Assembly (NCBI GenBank): GCA_947448675.1
Contig: CANFOR010000063.1
Coordinates: 1-12,886, forward strand
Origin: Betaproteobacteria bacterium
GTDB taxonomy: Bacteria; Pseudomonadota; Gammaproteobacteria; Burkholderiales; Burkholderiaceae_C
Length of the DNA stretch: 12,886 nt
Direction: 5' to 3'
Both the position numbers and the translations under genes were made by a program. This document shows positions 1 through 5,981 of this stretch, in pieces. Below the pieces are notes generated by a model. The model searched no databases and was not told the origin of the DNA. It worked only from the letters and a program-made list of their open reading frames with translations. Positions within the stretch are counted from its first letter, which is position 1. Each line of letters begins with the position of its first letter.

Positions 1-471
1 GAGCTGGTGCTCAGTGCCATGGGTTATTTGGGCGTTCCCTACAAACGCGGTGGCAACAGCTTTGAAACCGGTTTTGACTGCAGCGGTTTTGTCCGCGCCC
101 TCTACGAGCAAACCGCTGGCCTGCTCTTGCCGCGCAAGGCCGAGCAACAAGCCGCGGCCACCCAAAGCATTGCCAAAAGCGAGCTGCAACCGGGCGACTT
201 GGTGTTCTTCAATACCATGCGCAAAGCTTTCAGCCATGTGGGTATTTACGTCGGCGACAACAAATTCATCCATTCCCCGCGCTCGGGTTCGGCGGTACGC
301 GTAGAAGACATGACCAAGGGCTACTGGACGCACCGCTTTGACGGTGCGCGCCGCGTACCAAATACCCCCGAAACGCCCGTACCTGCTGCGTTGAACGCTA
401 TTGTTTTAGAAGCAAGCCCAGCGCCTGCGCCGAACAAGCAGGCCGCGCTGGTAGACGACTTCAAGCCTTAA
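1..471 (+). CDS. NlpC/P60 family peptidase (C40), 5' end missing
   Basis: The reading frame is open from base 1, so the gene begins upstream of the window; 156 C-terminal residues are visible. They form an NlpC/P60 papain-like domain: the nucleophile Cys27 in FDCSGF, the catalytic His79 in FSHVGIYVG and a third polar residue, His91, in FIHSP (visible-residue numbering). The GVPYKRGG stretch before the Cys and PGDLVFF before the His are also typical. Such enzymes cut the stem peptide of peptidoglycan, usually between D-Glu and the diamino acid, outside the cytoplasmic membrane. The last ~40 residues are Pro/Ala-rich and probably disordered. The signal peptide or lipobox expected for this family would lie in the missing part. 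The family is certain; the exact substrate and paralogue are not. The internal GTG at 7 is probably not the true start because homology-like sequence continues to the window edge. Confidence 0.9.
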   Translation, partial: ELVLSAMGYLGVPYKRGGNSFETGFDCSGFVRALYEQTAGLLLPRKAEQQAAATQSIAKSELQPGDLVFFNTMRKAFSHVGIYVGDNKFIHSPRSGSAVRVEDMTKGYWTHRFDGARRVPNTPETPVPAALNAIVLEASPAPAPNKQAALVDDFKP

Positions 472-514
472 AGCCGCGACCAAGGCAGGCCCATCTGCCC
501 TTACACTTTGGCCT

Positions 515-1861
515 ATGTCCACCGTATTTAACTTTACTTTCGTGCCCTGGTTTCGCTCGGTGGCGCCCTACATCCACATGCACCGGGGCAAGACCTTTGT
601 GGTCGGCATTGCGGGCGAGGCCATTGCGGCAGGCAAGCTGCAGCACCTGGCGCAAGACTTGGCGCTCATCCAAAGCATGGGCGTCAAAATCGTGTTGGTG
701 CACGGCTTTCGGCCCCAGGTGAACGAACAGCTGCATGCCAAAGGCCATGCCGCCAAGTACTCGCACGGCATGCGCATTACCGACAGCGTCGCGCTGGACT
801 GCGCGCAAGAGGCCGCAGGCCAACTGCGCTATGAAATTGAGGCCGCCTTCAGCCAGGGCCTGCCCAACACCCCCATGGCGGGCTCCACCGTGCGGGTGAT
901 CTCGGGCAACTTCATCACCGCCAAGCCGGTGGGCGTGGTTGACGGTGTGGACTTTCAACACAGCGGCCTGGTGCGCAAGGTTGACGTAGCGGGCATCATG
1001 CGCACGCTGGACTTTGGCGCCATGGTCTTGCTCTCGCCCTTTGGGTTTTCACCTACTGGCGAGGCATTTAACCTGAGTATGGAAGAGCTGGCCACCTCGG
1101 TCGCCATCGCCCTGCAGGCCGACAAACTGATCTTTTTAACCGAGGTACCGGGCATCCGGCTCAACCCGGCCCAGCCCGAGGGCGAAGACAACCCGATTGA
1201 CACCGAGCTGCCCCTGGCCGCCGCTGAAAAGCTGTTGGCCGAGCTGCCCAGCCCCACCCAGCCCACCGACACCGCGTTTTACCTGCAGCACTGCGTCAAA
1301 GCCTGCAAACACGGCGTCGAGCGCAGCCACATCTTGCCCTTTGCAGTAGACGGCGCGCTCTTGTTAGAGATCTACGTGCACGACGGCATTGGCACCATGG
1401 TGATCGACGAAAAGCTAGAGAGCCTGCGCGAGGCCACGCACGAAGACGTGGGCGGCATTTTGCAGCTCATTGAGCCCTTTGAAAAAGACGGCACCTTGGT
1501 CAAACGCAACCGCAGCGAGATCGACCGCGACGCGGGCCTCTACAGCGTGATCGAGCACGACGGCGTGATCTTCGGCTGCGCCGCGCTCTACCCCTATGCC
1601 GAGGCCAAAACCGCCGAAATGGCCGCCCTCACCGTGTCGCCACAAAGCCAGGGCCAGGGCGACGGCGAAAAGATTTTGAAGCGCATCGAACAGCGCGCCA
1701 AAGCCATGGGCCTGGACAGCATCTTCGTGCTCACCACCCGCACCATGCACTGGTTTTTCAAACGCGGCTTCACCCAAGTCGACGCCGACTGGCTGCCCGA
1801 AGCGCGCAAACGCAAATACAACTGGGATCGCAAGAGCTTGGTCTTGGTGAAAAAGCTCTGA
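515..1861 (+). CDS. argA: Amino-acid N-acetyltransferase (N-acetylglutamate synthase)
   Basis: This 448-residue protein has the two-domain layout of classical ArgA: an amino-acid-kinase-like domain (about residues 20-290, with VLVHGFRPQVNEQL near residue 70) followed by a GNAT acetyltransferase domain (about 300-448). The acetyl-CoA loop is visible as QGQGDG at 379-384, and the C-terminal part with LTTRTMHWFFKRGF and RKRKYNWDRKS is characteristic of the family. It transfers acetyl from acetyl-CoA to glutamate, the first step of arginine synthesis, in the cytoplasm; the kinase-like domain normally carries arginine feedback inhibition. Length agrees with the usual ~440-450 residues. The ATG at 515 gives a normal N-terminus, but no strong Shine-Dalgarno sequence precedes it. 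The gene lies 43 bp after the peptidase gene and converges on dsbB. I see no other arginine gene nearby. Confidence 0.96.
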   Translation: MSTVFNFTFVPWFRSVAPYIHMHRGKTFVVGIAGEAIAAGKLQHLAQDLALIQSMGVKIVLVHGFRPQVNEQLHAKGHAAKYSHGMRITDSVALDCAQEAAGQLRYEIEAAFSQGLPNTPMAGSTVRVISGNFITAKPVGVVDGVDFQHSGLVRKVDVAGIMRTLDFGAMVLLSPFGFSPTGEAFNLSMEELATSVAIALQADKLIFLTEVPGIRLNPAQPEGEDNPIDTELPLAAAEKLLAELPSPTQPTDTAFYLQHCVKACKHGVERSHILPFAVDGALLLEIYVHDGIGTMVIDEKLESLREATHEDVGGILQLIEPFEKDGTLVKRNRSEIDRDAGLYSVIEHDGVIFGCAALYPYAEAKTAEMAALTVSPQSQGQGDGEKILKRIEQRAKAMGLDSIFVLTTRTMHWFFKRGFTQVDADWLPEARKRKYNWDRKSLVLVKKL

Positions 1862-2062
1862 GGTAGCGCCTCATTGCGCGCTAGCGGCCAGCTGGCTGGG
1901 TGCTCATACTGCTGCGTACTGCGGTGAAGTGCTGGGGCCTCAGCGCACGCGCTTTGCCAAACAGTGCATCGAAGGAAAACCAGCCAAAAAGCCCACCAAT
2001 ACTGCGTATACAGCTATAAAATTTATAGCAAAAGAAACCCACGCCAAGTCCAAAGCAAGCGC
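1862..2062. other. Convergent spacer between argA and dsbB
   Basis: The 201-bp spacer between two convergent genes holds no credible gene. It contains a 6-bp perfect hairpin (TAGCGC at 1864-1869, GCGCTA at 1878-1883, 8-nt loop) three bases after the argA stop. No T-run follows it, so it is at best a weak terminator. A copy of the dispersed repeat described separately occupies 1991-2030. A possible degenerate fragment (GCGCGCTAGCGGCCA, 1876-1890) resembles the distal part of the copy at 2962, but I would not call it. Confidence 0.5.
1991..2030 (-). repeat. Dispersed short repeat, copy A (intergenic)
   Basis: On the plus strand this reads CCAATACTGCGTATACAGCT followed by ATAAAATTTATAGCA. The core TACTGCGTA-nn-CAGCTAT recurs at 2372, 9214 and 12379, with variants at 2962, 5062 and 10134. 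This copy ends in a perfect inverted repeat, GCTATAAA (2012-2019) and TTTATAGC (2021-2028), separated by one base. It lies 33 bp downstream of the dsbB stop. Confidence 0.75.
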
Positions 2063-2569
2063 TTAACTGCGAACGCGCTTGCGCAGCAATAACAAGAGCG
2101 CCCACACCACAAAGCCGCAAAACGCCACAAAAGACCAATTGGCGATCGAGCCGCCCAGCAGGGTCCAATCGACCTTGGTGCAGTCGCCACCGCCTTTGAA
2201 GATCATTGGGATGGCGCGTTTGAGCGGAAAGGTTTCGATCATGCCGTAGAAGTCGCGCCCACAAGACACCACCTCGGGCGGATACCACTGCAGCCAGCTT
2301 TGGCGTGCTGCCACATAGGCCCCACCCAACGCGCACACGCAGACCGCGACCAAACCCGTGGTATGCAAAGCCAATTGGCCTGAAACGCTCGCCAATACTG
2401 CGCAGACAGCTATCAAAACCAGAGCATAGCGCTGTACAATGCACATCGGGCAAGGCTCCAGGCCGACCCCATGTTGCAGGTACAGGCCAAAGCCCAGCAT
2501 GGCCACACAGGCGGCGGCCATCAGCAGCAGCCATTGGCGCAGCGTGAACCAGTTCAAAAGTTTTTTCAT
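2063..2569 (-). CDS. dsbB: Disulfide bond formation protein B
   Basis: DsbB is the inner-membrane quinone reductase that reoxidises periplasmic DsbA. The 168-residue product has four hydrophobic segments (about 10-30, 44-62, 68-88 and 143-163). It carries both redox cysteine pairs: Cys40-Pro-Met-Cys43 in the first periplasmic loop (LEPCPMCIVQRYAL) and Cys103/Cys130 in the second (CGRDFYGM and GGGDCT). The WYPPEV and GGSIANWSF stretches are typical of the family. I chose the ATG at 2569 because it gives the usual short MKKLLNW N-terminus; the frame stays open another 29 codons upstream with no homology-like sequence. No clear ribosome binding site is seen. Residues about 51-66 (second membrane segment) are encoded by a copy of the dispersed repeat. 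The gene is divergent from yggX with a 100-bp spacer. Confidence 0.95.
   Translation of the reverse strand: MKKLLNWFTLRQWLLLMAAACVAMLGFGLYLQHGVGLEPCPMCIVQRYALVLIAVCAVLASVSGQLALHTTGLVAVCVCALGGAYVAARQSWLQWYPPEVVSCGRDFYGMIETFPLKRAIPMIFKGGGDCTKVDWTLLGGSIANWSFVAFCGFVVWALLLLLRKRVRS
2372..2418 (-). repeat. Dispersed short repeat, copy B (inside dsbB)
   Basis: Plus-strand sequence beginning CAATTGGCCTGAAACGCTCG and continuing through CCAATACTGCGCAGACAGCT to ATCAAAA. By hand alignment it matches the copy in cysI (9214-9260) at about 37 of 47 positions with one gap, including the outer CAATTGG. Read in the dsbB frame it encodes V-LIAVCAVLASVSG-QL, residues 51-66, part of a membrane helix. Confidence 0.75.
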
Positions 2570-2669
2570 AGTGGGGTCTGAGCCAGCGGGCCGTAAAAGG
2601 TTTCCAAAAACACCGACAATTGTGGCATTCGTTTTGACAACCCAGCGCATACACAAGAGGATTCACACA

Positions 2670-2942
2670 ATGGCACGCATGGTTAACTGCATCAAGCTCG
2701 GCACCGAGGCCGAGGGCATGGACTTTCCGCCCTACCCCGGCGAACTGGGTAAAAAACTCTGGCAAAGCGTCAGCAAGCAGGCTTGGGCCGACTGGATGAA
2801 GCAGCAAACCATGCTGGTCAACGAGAACCGCCTCAACCTGGCCGACCAGCGCGCGCGCGACTACCTCAAGCGCCAAATGGAAGCGCACTTTTTTGGCGGC
2901 GGTGCCGACGTGGTGCAAGGCTATGTGCCGCCCGCGGCCTGA
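2670..2942 (+). CDS. yggX: Probable Fe(2+)-trafficking protein
   Basis: This 90-residue protein is a full-length member of the small YggX family. It has the N-terminal MARMVNCIKL with the conserved Cys7, then FPPYPGELGKKLW, WMKQQTMLVNE and the conserved arginine/tyrosine stretch ARDYLKRQMEAHFF. The family is cytoplasmic and is linked to protection of iron-sulfur clusters and movement of labile ferrous iron under oxidative stress. The ATG at 2670 is preceded by AGAGG at 2656-2660 with a 9-base gap, which fixes the start. A long in-frame extension upstream has no family features and overlaps dsbB. mnmC follows 51 bp downstream on the same strand. A link to the iron-sulfur enzymes CysI and CysH farther along is possible but not shown by the sequence. 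Confidence 0.96.
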   Translation: MARMVNCIKLGTEAEGMDFPPYPGELGKKLWQSVSKQAWADWMKQQTMLVNENRLNLADQRARDYLKRQMEAHFFGGGADVVQGYVPPAA

Positions 2943-2961
2943 ACCCGGCCAGCGCGATAAG

Positions 2962-3012
2962 CTAGGCTTTTTATAGCTGCCTACGCACAACCCATGCGCC
3001 CTAGCGGCCCAT
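2962..3012 (+). repeat. Dispersed short repeat, copy C (across the mnmC start)
   Basis: Contains TTTTTATAGCTGCCTACGCA (2968-2987), then CAACCCATGCGCCCTAGCGG. The core TATAGCTGCCTACGCA matches the reverse complement of copies A, E and I. The second half matches copy D (CGCACAAT...CCAGCGGC). Inverted GCTAGG (2961-2966) and CCTAGC (3000-3005) bracket most of the copy. The only plausible ATG for mnmC, at 2994, is inside it. Confidence 0.7.
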
Positions 3013-5000
3013 TCGGCCTTTTGCGCGATTGGCGCGGGCGCACGCAGTACTGCATACTCGACACCGACTTTGCGCAGGGCCAGCCATTTTTGCAAACCTG
3101 GCTGGCCTGGCAAAACGACGCAGATACCGACGCCCAAGGCCAGCAGCAGCGTCCGCGCATTTTGCATTGCGTGGCCCTGTGCGAGCACAGCCCGGTGCTT
3201 GCGCAGACACCGCCCACTGCACCTCACAGCAGCGCGCACAGCGCACTGGCTGCGCAGCTGCACCAAGCTTTAGCGAGCCACAGCGCAGCAGCCCATGACC
3301 ACCGCCCCGCAGGCTTGGCACCCGGCTTGCACCGCCTGCGTTTTGCGCAGGGCCGCGTGCTGCTCACCCTGTGCATAGGCCCCTTGCACAGCATGCTGCG
3401 CAAGCTGGTCTGCGAGGCCGACTGCCTGCGCTTGCCCAGCGCCGCAGAGCCCAGCACCGACACCCTCAAAGCCCTGGCCCGCCACTGCAGGCGCGGCAGC
3501 CTGCTTTGGTGTGGCTTGGACTTTGGCTTGGACTTTGGCTTGGACTTCTGCTCGGACCATGGTTCGGGCTTTGGTTTGGACTTGGGCTTTGTCGCGCACA
3601 AACAGGCAGCGCCTGCGCGCAGGCTGCGCAGTGCTAGGCCCGATGAACCGCAAGCTGCAGCGCTTGAGAACCCACCACCTCCCCCACCGCCCTTGCTGCA
3701 GGCCCGGCTGGGCGCACTGGGCTTTCAAGCGGGCACTGGCGGCGATGGGGTTTACGACCCGCCGTGGCAGCTCAAACGCTTGGCCCTGCCGCGCACCCAG
3801 CCGACGCAGGCCTTGGTCGTCGGCGCCGGTTTGGCAGGCGCGGCGGTGGCTGCCAGCTTGGCCCAGCGGGGTTGGCAAGTGCAGGTGCTCGACGCTGCGG
3901 CCACGCCTGCCGCCGGGGCCTCGAGCCTGCCGGTGGGCCTTTTGGTGCCGCATGTGTCGGCCGACGACGCCCTGCTCTCGCGCGCCAGCCGCGCGGGCCT
4001 GCAGGCCACGCTGCAAGCCTGCCGCCAGCACCTGCGCGAGGGGCAAGACTGGCAGGCCACGCCCGCGCTGCGCGAGGGCCTGCGCATCGCGCAGGCGGCT
4101 TGGGTCAAGCCCGCAGCCTTGGTGCAGGCCTGGCTGGCGCACCGTGCCATCCACTTCAGCGGTGGGCAAACCGTGGCGCGTTTGCGCTATGCGAGCAGCA
4201 GCACCGACAGCGCAGCGCCCGGCACCGACGAACCCAATGGCGCAGTTCTTGACGCCGTTCTTGACGCGGCTCTTGGCACAGTTCTTGGCACAGGCAGCGC
4301 GCCGTCTGCTGCGGGCCAGTGGCAGGCCTTGGACGCGCAAGGCCGTGTGTTGGCCCAAGCACCGGTGCTGGTGCTATGCACGGCCTGGGCCGTGGGCCAC
4401 CTGCTGCCCGCAGTGCCCGCGCTGCCCGCTAGCCTTGGCGCAGCGAATCCGCCAAGCCCTGCGCCAGCGCTGCTGCCACTCGACCAGGTCGCGGGCCAGG
4501 TGGCCTATGGCCCGTGGAGCGCGGCCCTCGAGCGTGCCGCGCCGCTGCTGCCCTGGAGCGGGCATGGGCACTTCATCCCCCGCGTAACAGGGCCCGTAAC
4601 CGATACCGCAATGGAGGGTGCGTTCTGGCTCAGCGGCTCGACCTACGAGCGTGCGCCGCTAGACGCGCTGGACGCAACGCTTGGCTTGCGCGCCAACCAC
4701 CAGCGCCTGGCCACTCTCTTGCAGCCACAGCACCCGCAGGCTAACGCTTTGCTCAGCGCCCAGTTTGCAGCGCAAGCCGTGCAGCACTGGGCAGGGCAGC
4801 GTTGTACTTCGCGCGACCGCTTGCCCCTGGCAGGCCCATGGCACAGCGCCTACCCGGGTTTGTACGTGAGTACGGCCATGGGCTCGCGGGGTTTGAGCTT
4901 TGCCGCACTGTGCGCCGAGCTGATCGCTGCGCACTTGCACGGCGAGCCCTTGGCGGTAGAAGCTCAAGTGGCCCAGGCCATGGCTTGCAGCCGCTTTTAA
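2994..5000 (+). CDS. mnmC: MnmC-like tRNA modification protein with decayed methyltransferase half
   Basis: The 668-residue product resembles bifunctional MnmC, which finishes the 5-methylaminomethyl-2-thiouridine of the tRNA wobble position. The C-terminal FAD oxidoreductase half (about 270-668) looks intact. It has the dinucleotide fold GAGLAG at 277-282 followed by an acidic strand end (VQVLDAA), PVGLLVPHVS, and the C-terminal SRDRLPLAGP and STAMGSRGL. The N-terminal half is recognisable (ILDTDFAQGQPFLQTWLAW, LAPGLHRLRFAQGRVLLTL, TDTLKALARHCRRG) but appears to lack its first ~60 residues. The glycine-rich SAM motif expected as ETGFGxGLNF reads DTDFAQGQPF, and the catalytic DGFxP stretch is replaced by LRLPSAAEP. 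Tandem GLDF repeats start at 174, a poly-proline run lies near 225, and AVLD-type repeats start at 417. I infer that FAD-dependent removal of the carboxymethyl group remains while methylation is lost. The family is secure; activity is not. Confidence 0.85.
   Translation: MRPSGPFGLLRDWRGRTQYCILDTDFAQGQPFLQTWLAWQNDADTDAQGQQQRPRILHCVALCEHSPVLAQTPPTAPHSSAHSALAAQLHQALASHSAAAHDHRPAGLAPGLHRLRFAQGRVLLTLCIGPLHSMLRKLVCEADCLRLPSAAEPSTDTLKALARHCRRGSLLWCGLDFGLDFGLDFCSDHGSGFGLDLGFVAHKQAAPARRLRSARPDEPQAAALENPPPPPPPLLQARLGALGFQAGTGGDGVYDPPWQLKRLALPRTQPTQALVVGAGLAGAAVAASLAQRGWQVQVLDAAATPAAGASSLPVGLLVPHVSADDALLSRASRAGLQATLQACRQHLREGQDWQATPALREGLRIAQAAWVKPAALVQAWLAHRAIHFSGGQTVARLRYASSSTDSAAPGTDEPNGAVLDAVLDAALGTVLGTGSAPSAAGQWQALDAQGRVLAQAPVLVLCTAWAVGHLLPAVPALPASLGAANPPSPAPALLPLDQVAGQVAYGPWSAALERAAPLLPWSGHGHFIPRVTGPVTDTAMEGAFWLSGSTYERAPLDALDATLGLRANHQRLATLLQPQHPQANALLSAQFAAQAVQHWAGQRCTSRDRLPLAGPWHSAYPGLYVSTAMGSRGLSFAALCAELIAAHLHGEPLAVEAQVAQAMACSRF
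3513..3548 (+). repeat. 12-bp tandem repeat, three units, inside mnmC
   Basis: Three head-to-tail units of GGCTTGGACTTT (3513-3524, 3525-3536 and 3537-3548, the last ending in C), encoding GLDF three times from residue 174. Degenerate continuation (TTCGGGCTTTGGTTTGGACT and on) runs to about 3590. They sit in the region where an MnmC methyltransferase domain would have its TYTVAAAVRxxL helix. Confidence 0.9.
4242..4289 (+). repeat. 12-bp tandem repeat, four units, inside mnmC
   Basis: Four 12-bp units in frame: GCAGTTCTTGAC, GCCGTTCTTGAC, GCGGCTCTTGGC and ACAGTTCTTGGC. They encode AVLD, AVLD, AALG and TVLG from residue 417. The block looks like a slippage expansion in a surface loop of the FAD domain, between the segment ending NPMA/NGA and the strand QALDAQGRVLA. 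Confidence 0.85.
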
Positions 5001-5018
5001 AGGCGCAATTGATCGGCA

Positions 5019-5055
5019 ATTAAGCGCAAGATTAAGCGCAAAAATTAAGCAAAAA
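5019..5055. repeat. 12-bp tandem repeat downstream of mnmC
   Basis: ATTAAGCGCAAG (5019-5030), ATTAAGCGCAAA (5031-5042) and a diverged third unit ATTAAGCAAAAA (5044-5055, after one extra base). Non-coding, 18 bp after the mnmC stop and immediately before the terminator-like hairpin. Confidence 0.8.
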
Positions 5056-5058
5056 CAA

Positions 5059-5100
5059 GCTGCAAGGCGCACCAATCATGCGTTAGCAGCTATATTTTTT
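5059..5100 (+). terminator. Rho-independent-type terminator for mnmC, built on repeat copy E
   Basis: Two stacked stems: GCTGC (5059-5063) with GCAGC (5086-5090), and GCGCA (5067-5071) with TGCGT (5079-5083, one G-T pair), around a 7-nt loop. TATATTTTTT follows directly at 5091-5100. It is correctly placed 58 bp after the mnmC stop. It overlaps the last codons of the convergent receiver gene, whose stop codon lies at 5090-5092. Confidence 0.6.
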
Positions 5101-5110
5101 CTAGCAACGC
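5062..5110 (-). repeat. Dispersed short repeat, copy E (over the stop codon of the receiver gene)
   Basis: Plus strand CACCAATCATGCGTTAGCAG then CTATATTTTTTCTAGCA. It aligns with copy A through ACCAAT-n-nTGCGTnnnCAGCTATA. On the minus strand the ATAG of the core supplies the TAG stop of the gene at 5090-5896. Imperfect inverted ends GCAAGGCG (5062-5069) and CGCCTGC (5108-5114) flank it. Confidence 0.7.
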
Positions 5111-5896
5111 CTGCAGCTCGGCCGGGTGCGGTGGGGTTGGCAAAACAGCCTGCACGCCCGCAAACCAGGCACGCAACTTGTGCCAGGCATTGCGCTTTTT
5201 CACCACCACCATGAGCACACGCACTTGGGGTTTGATCTGCTGCATGTCGCTGGCCAGCTTCCACACTTTGAGCTCTTTATTGGGCGGCGCGGTGTCAATC
5301 AGCACCGCGTCGTAGGTTTGGTTGCGCAACAGGGCCAGGGCCTGTTCATTGTTCAGCGCTTCGTCCAAGATATGCACTTGAACCGTGGCCAGCTTGGCGC
5401 GAAAGTATTCGCGGCTGTCGGCGTCGGCGTTGACCAACAGCGCACGCTTGCCTATCAGGGGCACATGGGCGGTGAGCCATTCGAGGTCGACGTCTACATC
5501 GGTCTCGGCAGCAGTGTCTTGGGGCTTGGCCGCGCGCTTGGCAGCTGATGTGCCATCGGGTTTGGCATCGCCCTTGTCAGCAATAAACAACGCGTCCATG
5601 GCGCGCAGCACCTGGGGCCAGAGCAAGGGGCGTTCAAACACCTTGGCGGCATGGGCAGGGGCCACGGGGCCGACCCAAAAAAGGGCACCTTGGTGGCCGT
5701 CGGGGATCAGGGCCATCCAGTCTGAGGCGCCGTCGCTGCGGCCGTCTACCAGGGTCAGGCGGGCGGGCTCGGGTGCTTCAGGTAACCACAACGCGTACTG
5801 GGTGGGGCGTTCGCTGGACAAACGAAACAAGGTGTTGAGCGCATGGCGCTCAACATCATTGAATCCGACGACGTGGACGAAAACCCGCTGGTACAT
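5090..5896 (-). CDS. Degenerate response-regulator receiver-domain protein
   Basis: A 268-residue protein of unknown function. Residues 1-105 are an unrecognised N-terminal domain, and 106-135 are a charged Ala/Lys/Asp linker. Residues about 149-268 fold-match a CheY-like receiver: strand RALLVNADAD, the NNEQALALL helix, YDAVLIDTAPP with Asp201 at the phospho-acceptor position, then VRVLMVVV and a final PAELQALLEKI helix. The conserved Ser/Thr of strand 4 is Val, and the Lys of the usual KP motif is absent (LPTPPHP), so ordinary phosphotransfer is doubtful. There is no DNA-binding domain and no neighbouring kinase. The C-terminus and stop codon come from repeat copy E. The ATG at 5896 is the first available start and has no clear ribosome binding site; a 16-bp palindrome lies 17 bp upstream. 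The receiver call is from pattern only. Confidence 0.7.
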   Translation of the reverse strand: MYQRVFVHVVGFNDVERHALNTLFRLSSERPTQYALWLPEAPEPARLTLVDGRSDGASDWMALIPDGHQGALFWVGPVAPAHAAKVFERPLLWPQVLRAMDALFIADKGDAKPDGTSAAKRAAKPQDTAAETDVDVDLEWLTAHVPLIGKRALLVNADADSREYFRAKLATVQVHILDEALNNEQALALLRNQTYDAVLIDTAPPNKELKVWKLASDMQQIKPQVRVLMVVVKKRNAWHKLRAWFAGVQAVLPTPPHPAELQALLEKI

Positions 5897-5913
5897 GCCA
5901 AAGTGAGGTGCCG

Positions 5914-5929
5914 TTTACAAAAGTGTAAA
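5914..5929. promoter_or_regulatory. 16-bp perfect palindrome upstream of the receiver gene
   Basis: TTTACA-AAAG-TGTAAA: 6-bp arms with a 4-bp centre, in AT-rich sequence 17-33 bp before the start codon of the minus-strand gene at 5896. A CATAAT hexamer (minus strand, 5930-5935) adjoins it, so it could be an operator over the transcription start. I do not recognise the regulator. Confidence 0.4.
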
Positions 5930-5961
5930 TTATGCACACACTCTGCCCCAATTTGTGTCGA

Positions 5962-5975
5962 CTTGGGGGCCCAAG
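5962..5975 (-). terminator. Short GC hairpin after the binding-protein gene
   Basis: CTTGG (5962-5966) and CCAAG (5971-5975) around GGGC, six bases past the stop codon of the minus-strand gene at 5982. No T-run follows in the minus direction, so it may only slow polymerase or protect the 3' end. Confidence 0.3.
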
Positions 5976-5981
5976 CGCTCT

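Noticed and set aside
485..510. GGCAG/CTGCC hairpin between the peptidase gene and argA as a terminator
   Set aside because: The stem is only five base pairs and no T-run follows; it is insufficient to call.
2634..2639. Perfect TTGACA hexamer upstream of yggX as a -35 element
   Set aside because: At 17 bp the sequence is GAGGAT and no acceptable -10 lies at 15-19 bp; the ribosome binding site is already at 2656.
1881..3266. A 461-codon minus-strand open frame spanning dsbB, yggX and the start of mnmC
   Set aside because: It overlaps three real genes, its sequence is Arg/Cys/Gly-rich with no family features, and it is explained by GC-rich frame bias; dsbB itself is in another frame.
3270..4358. 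Long minus-strand (362-codon) and second plus-strand (358-codon) open frames within mnmC
   Set aside because: Composition is typical of shadow frames (Arg, Ala, Gly, Cys), there are no motifs, and the mnmC frame carries clear homology-like sequence throughout this stretch.
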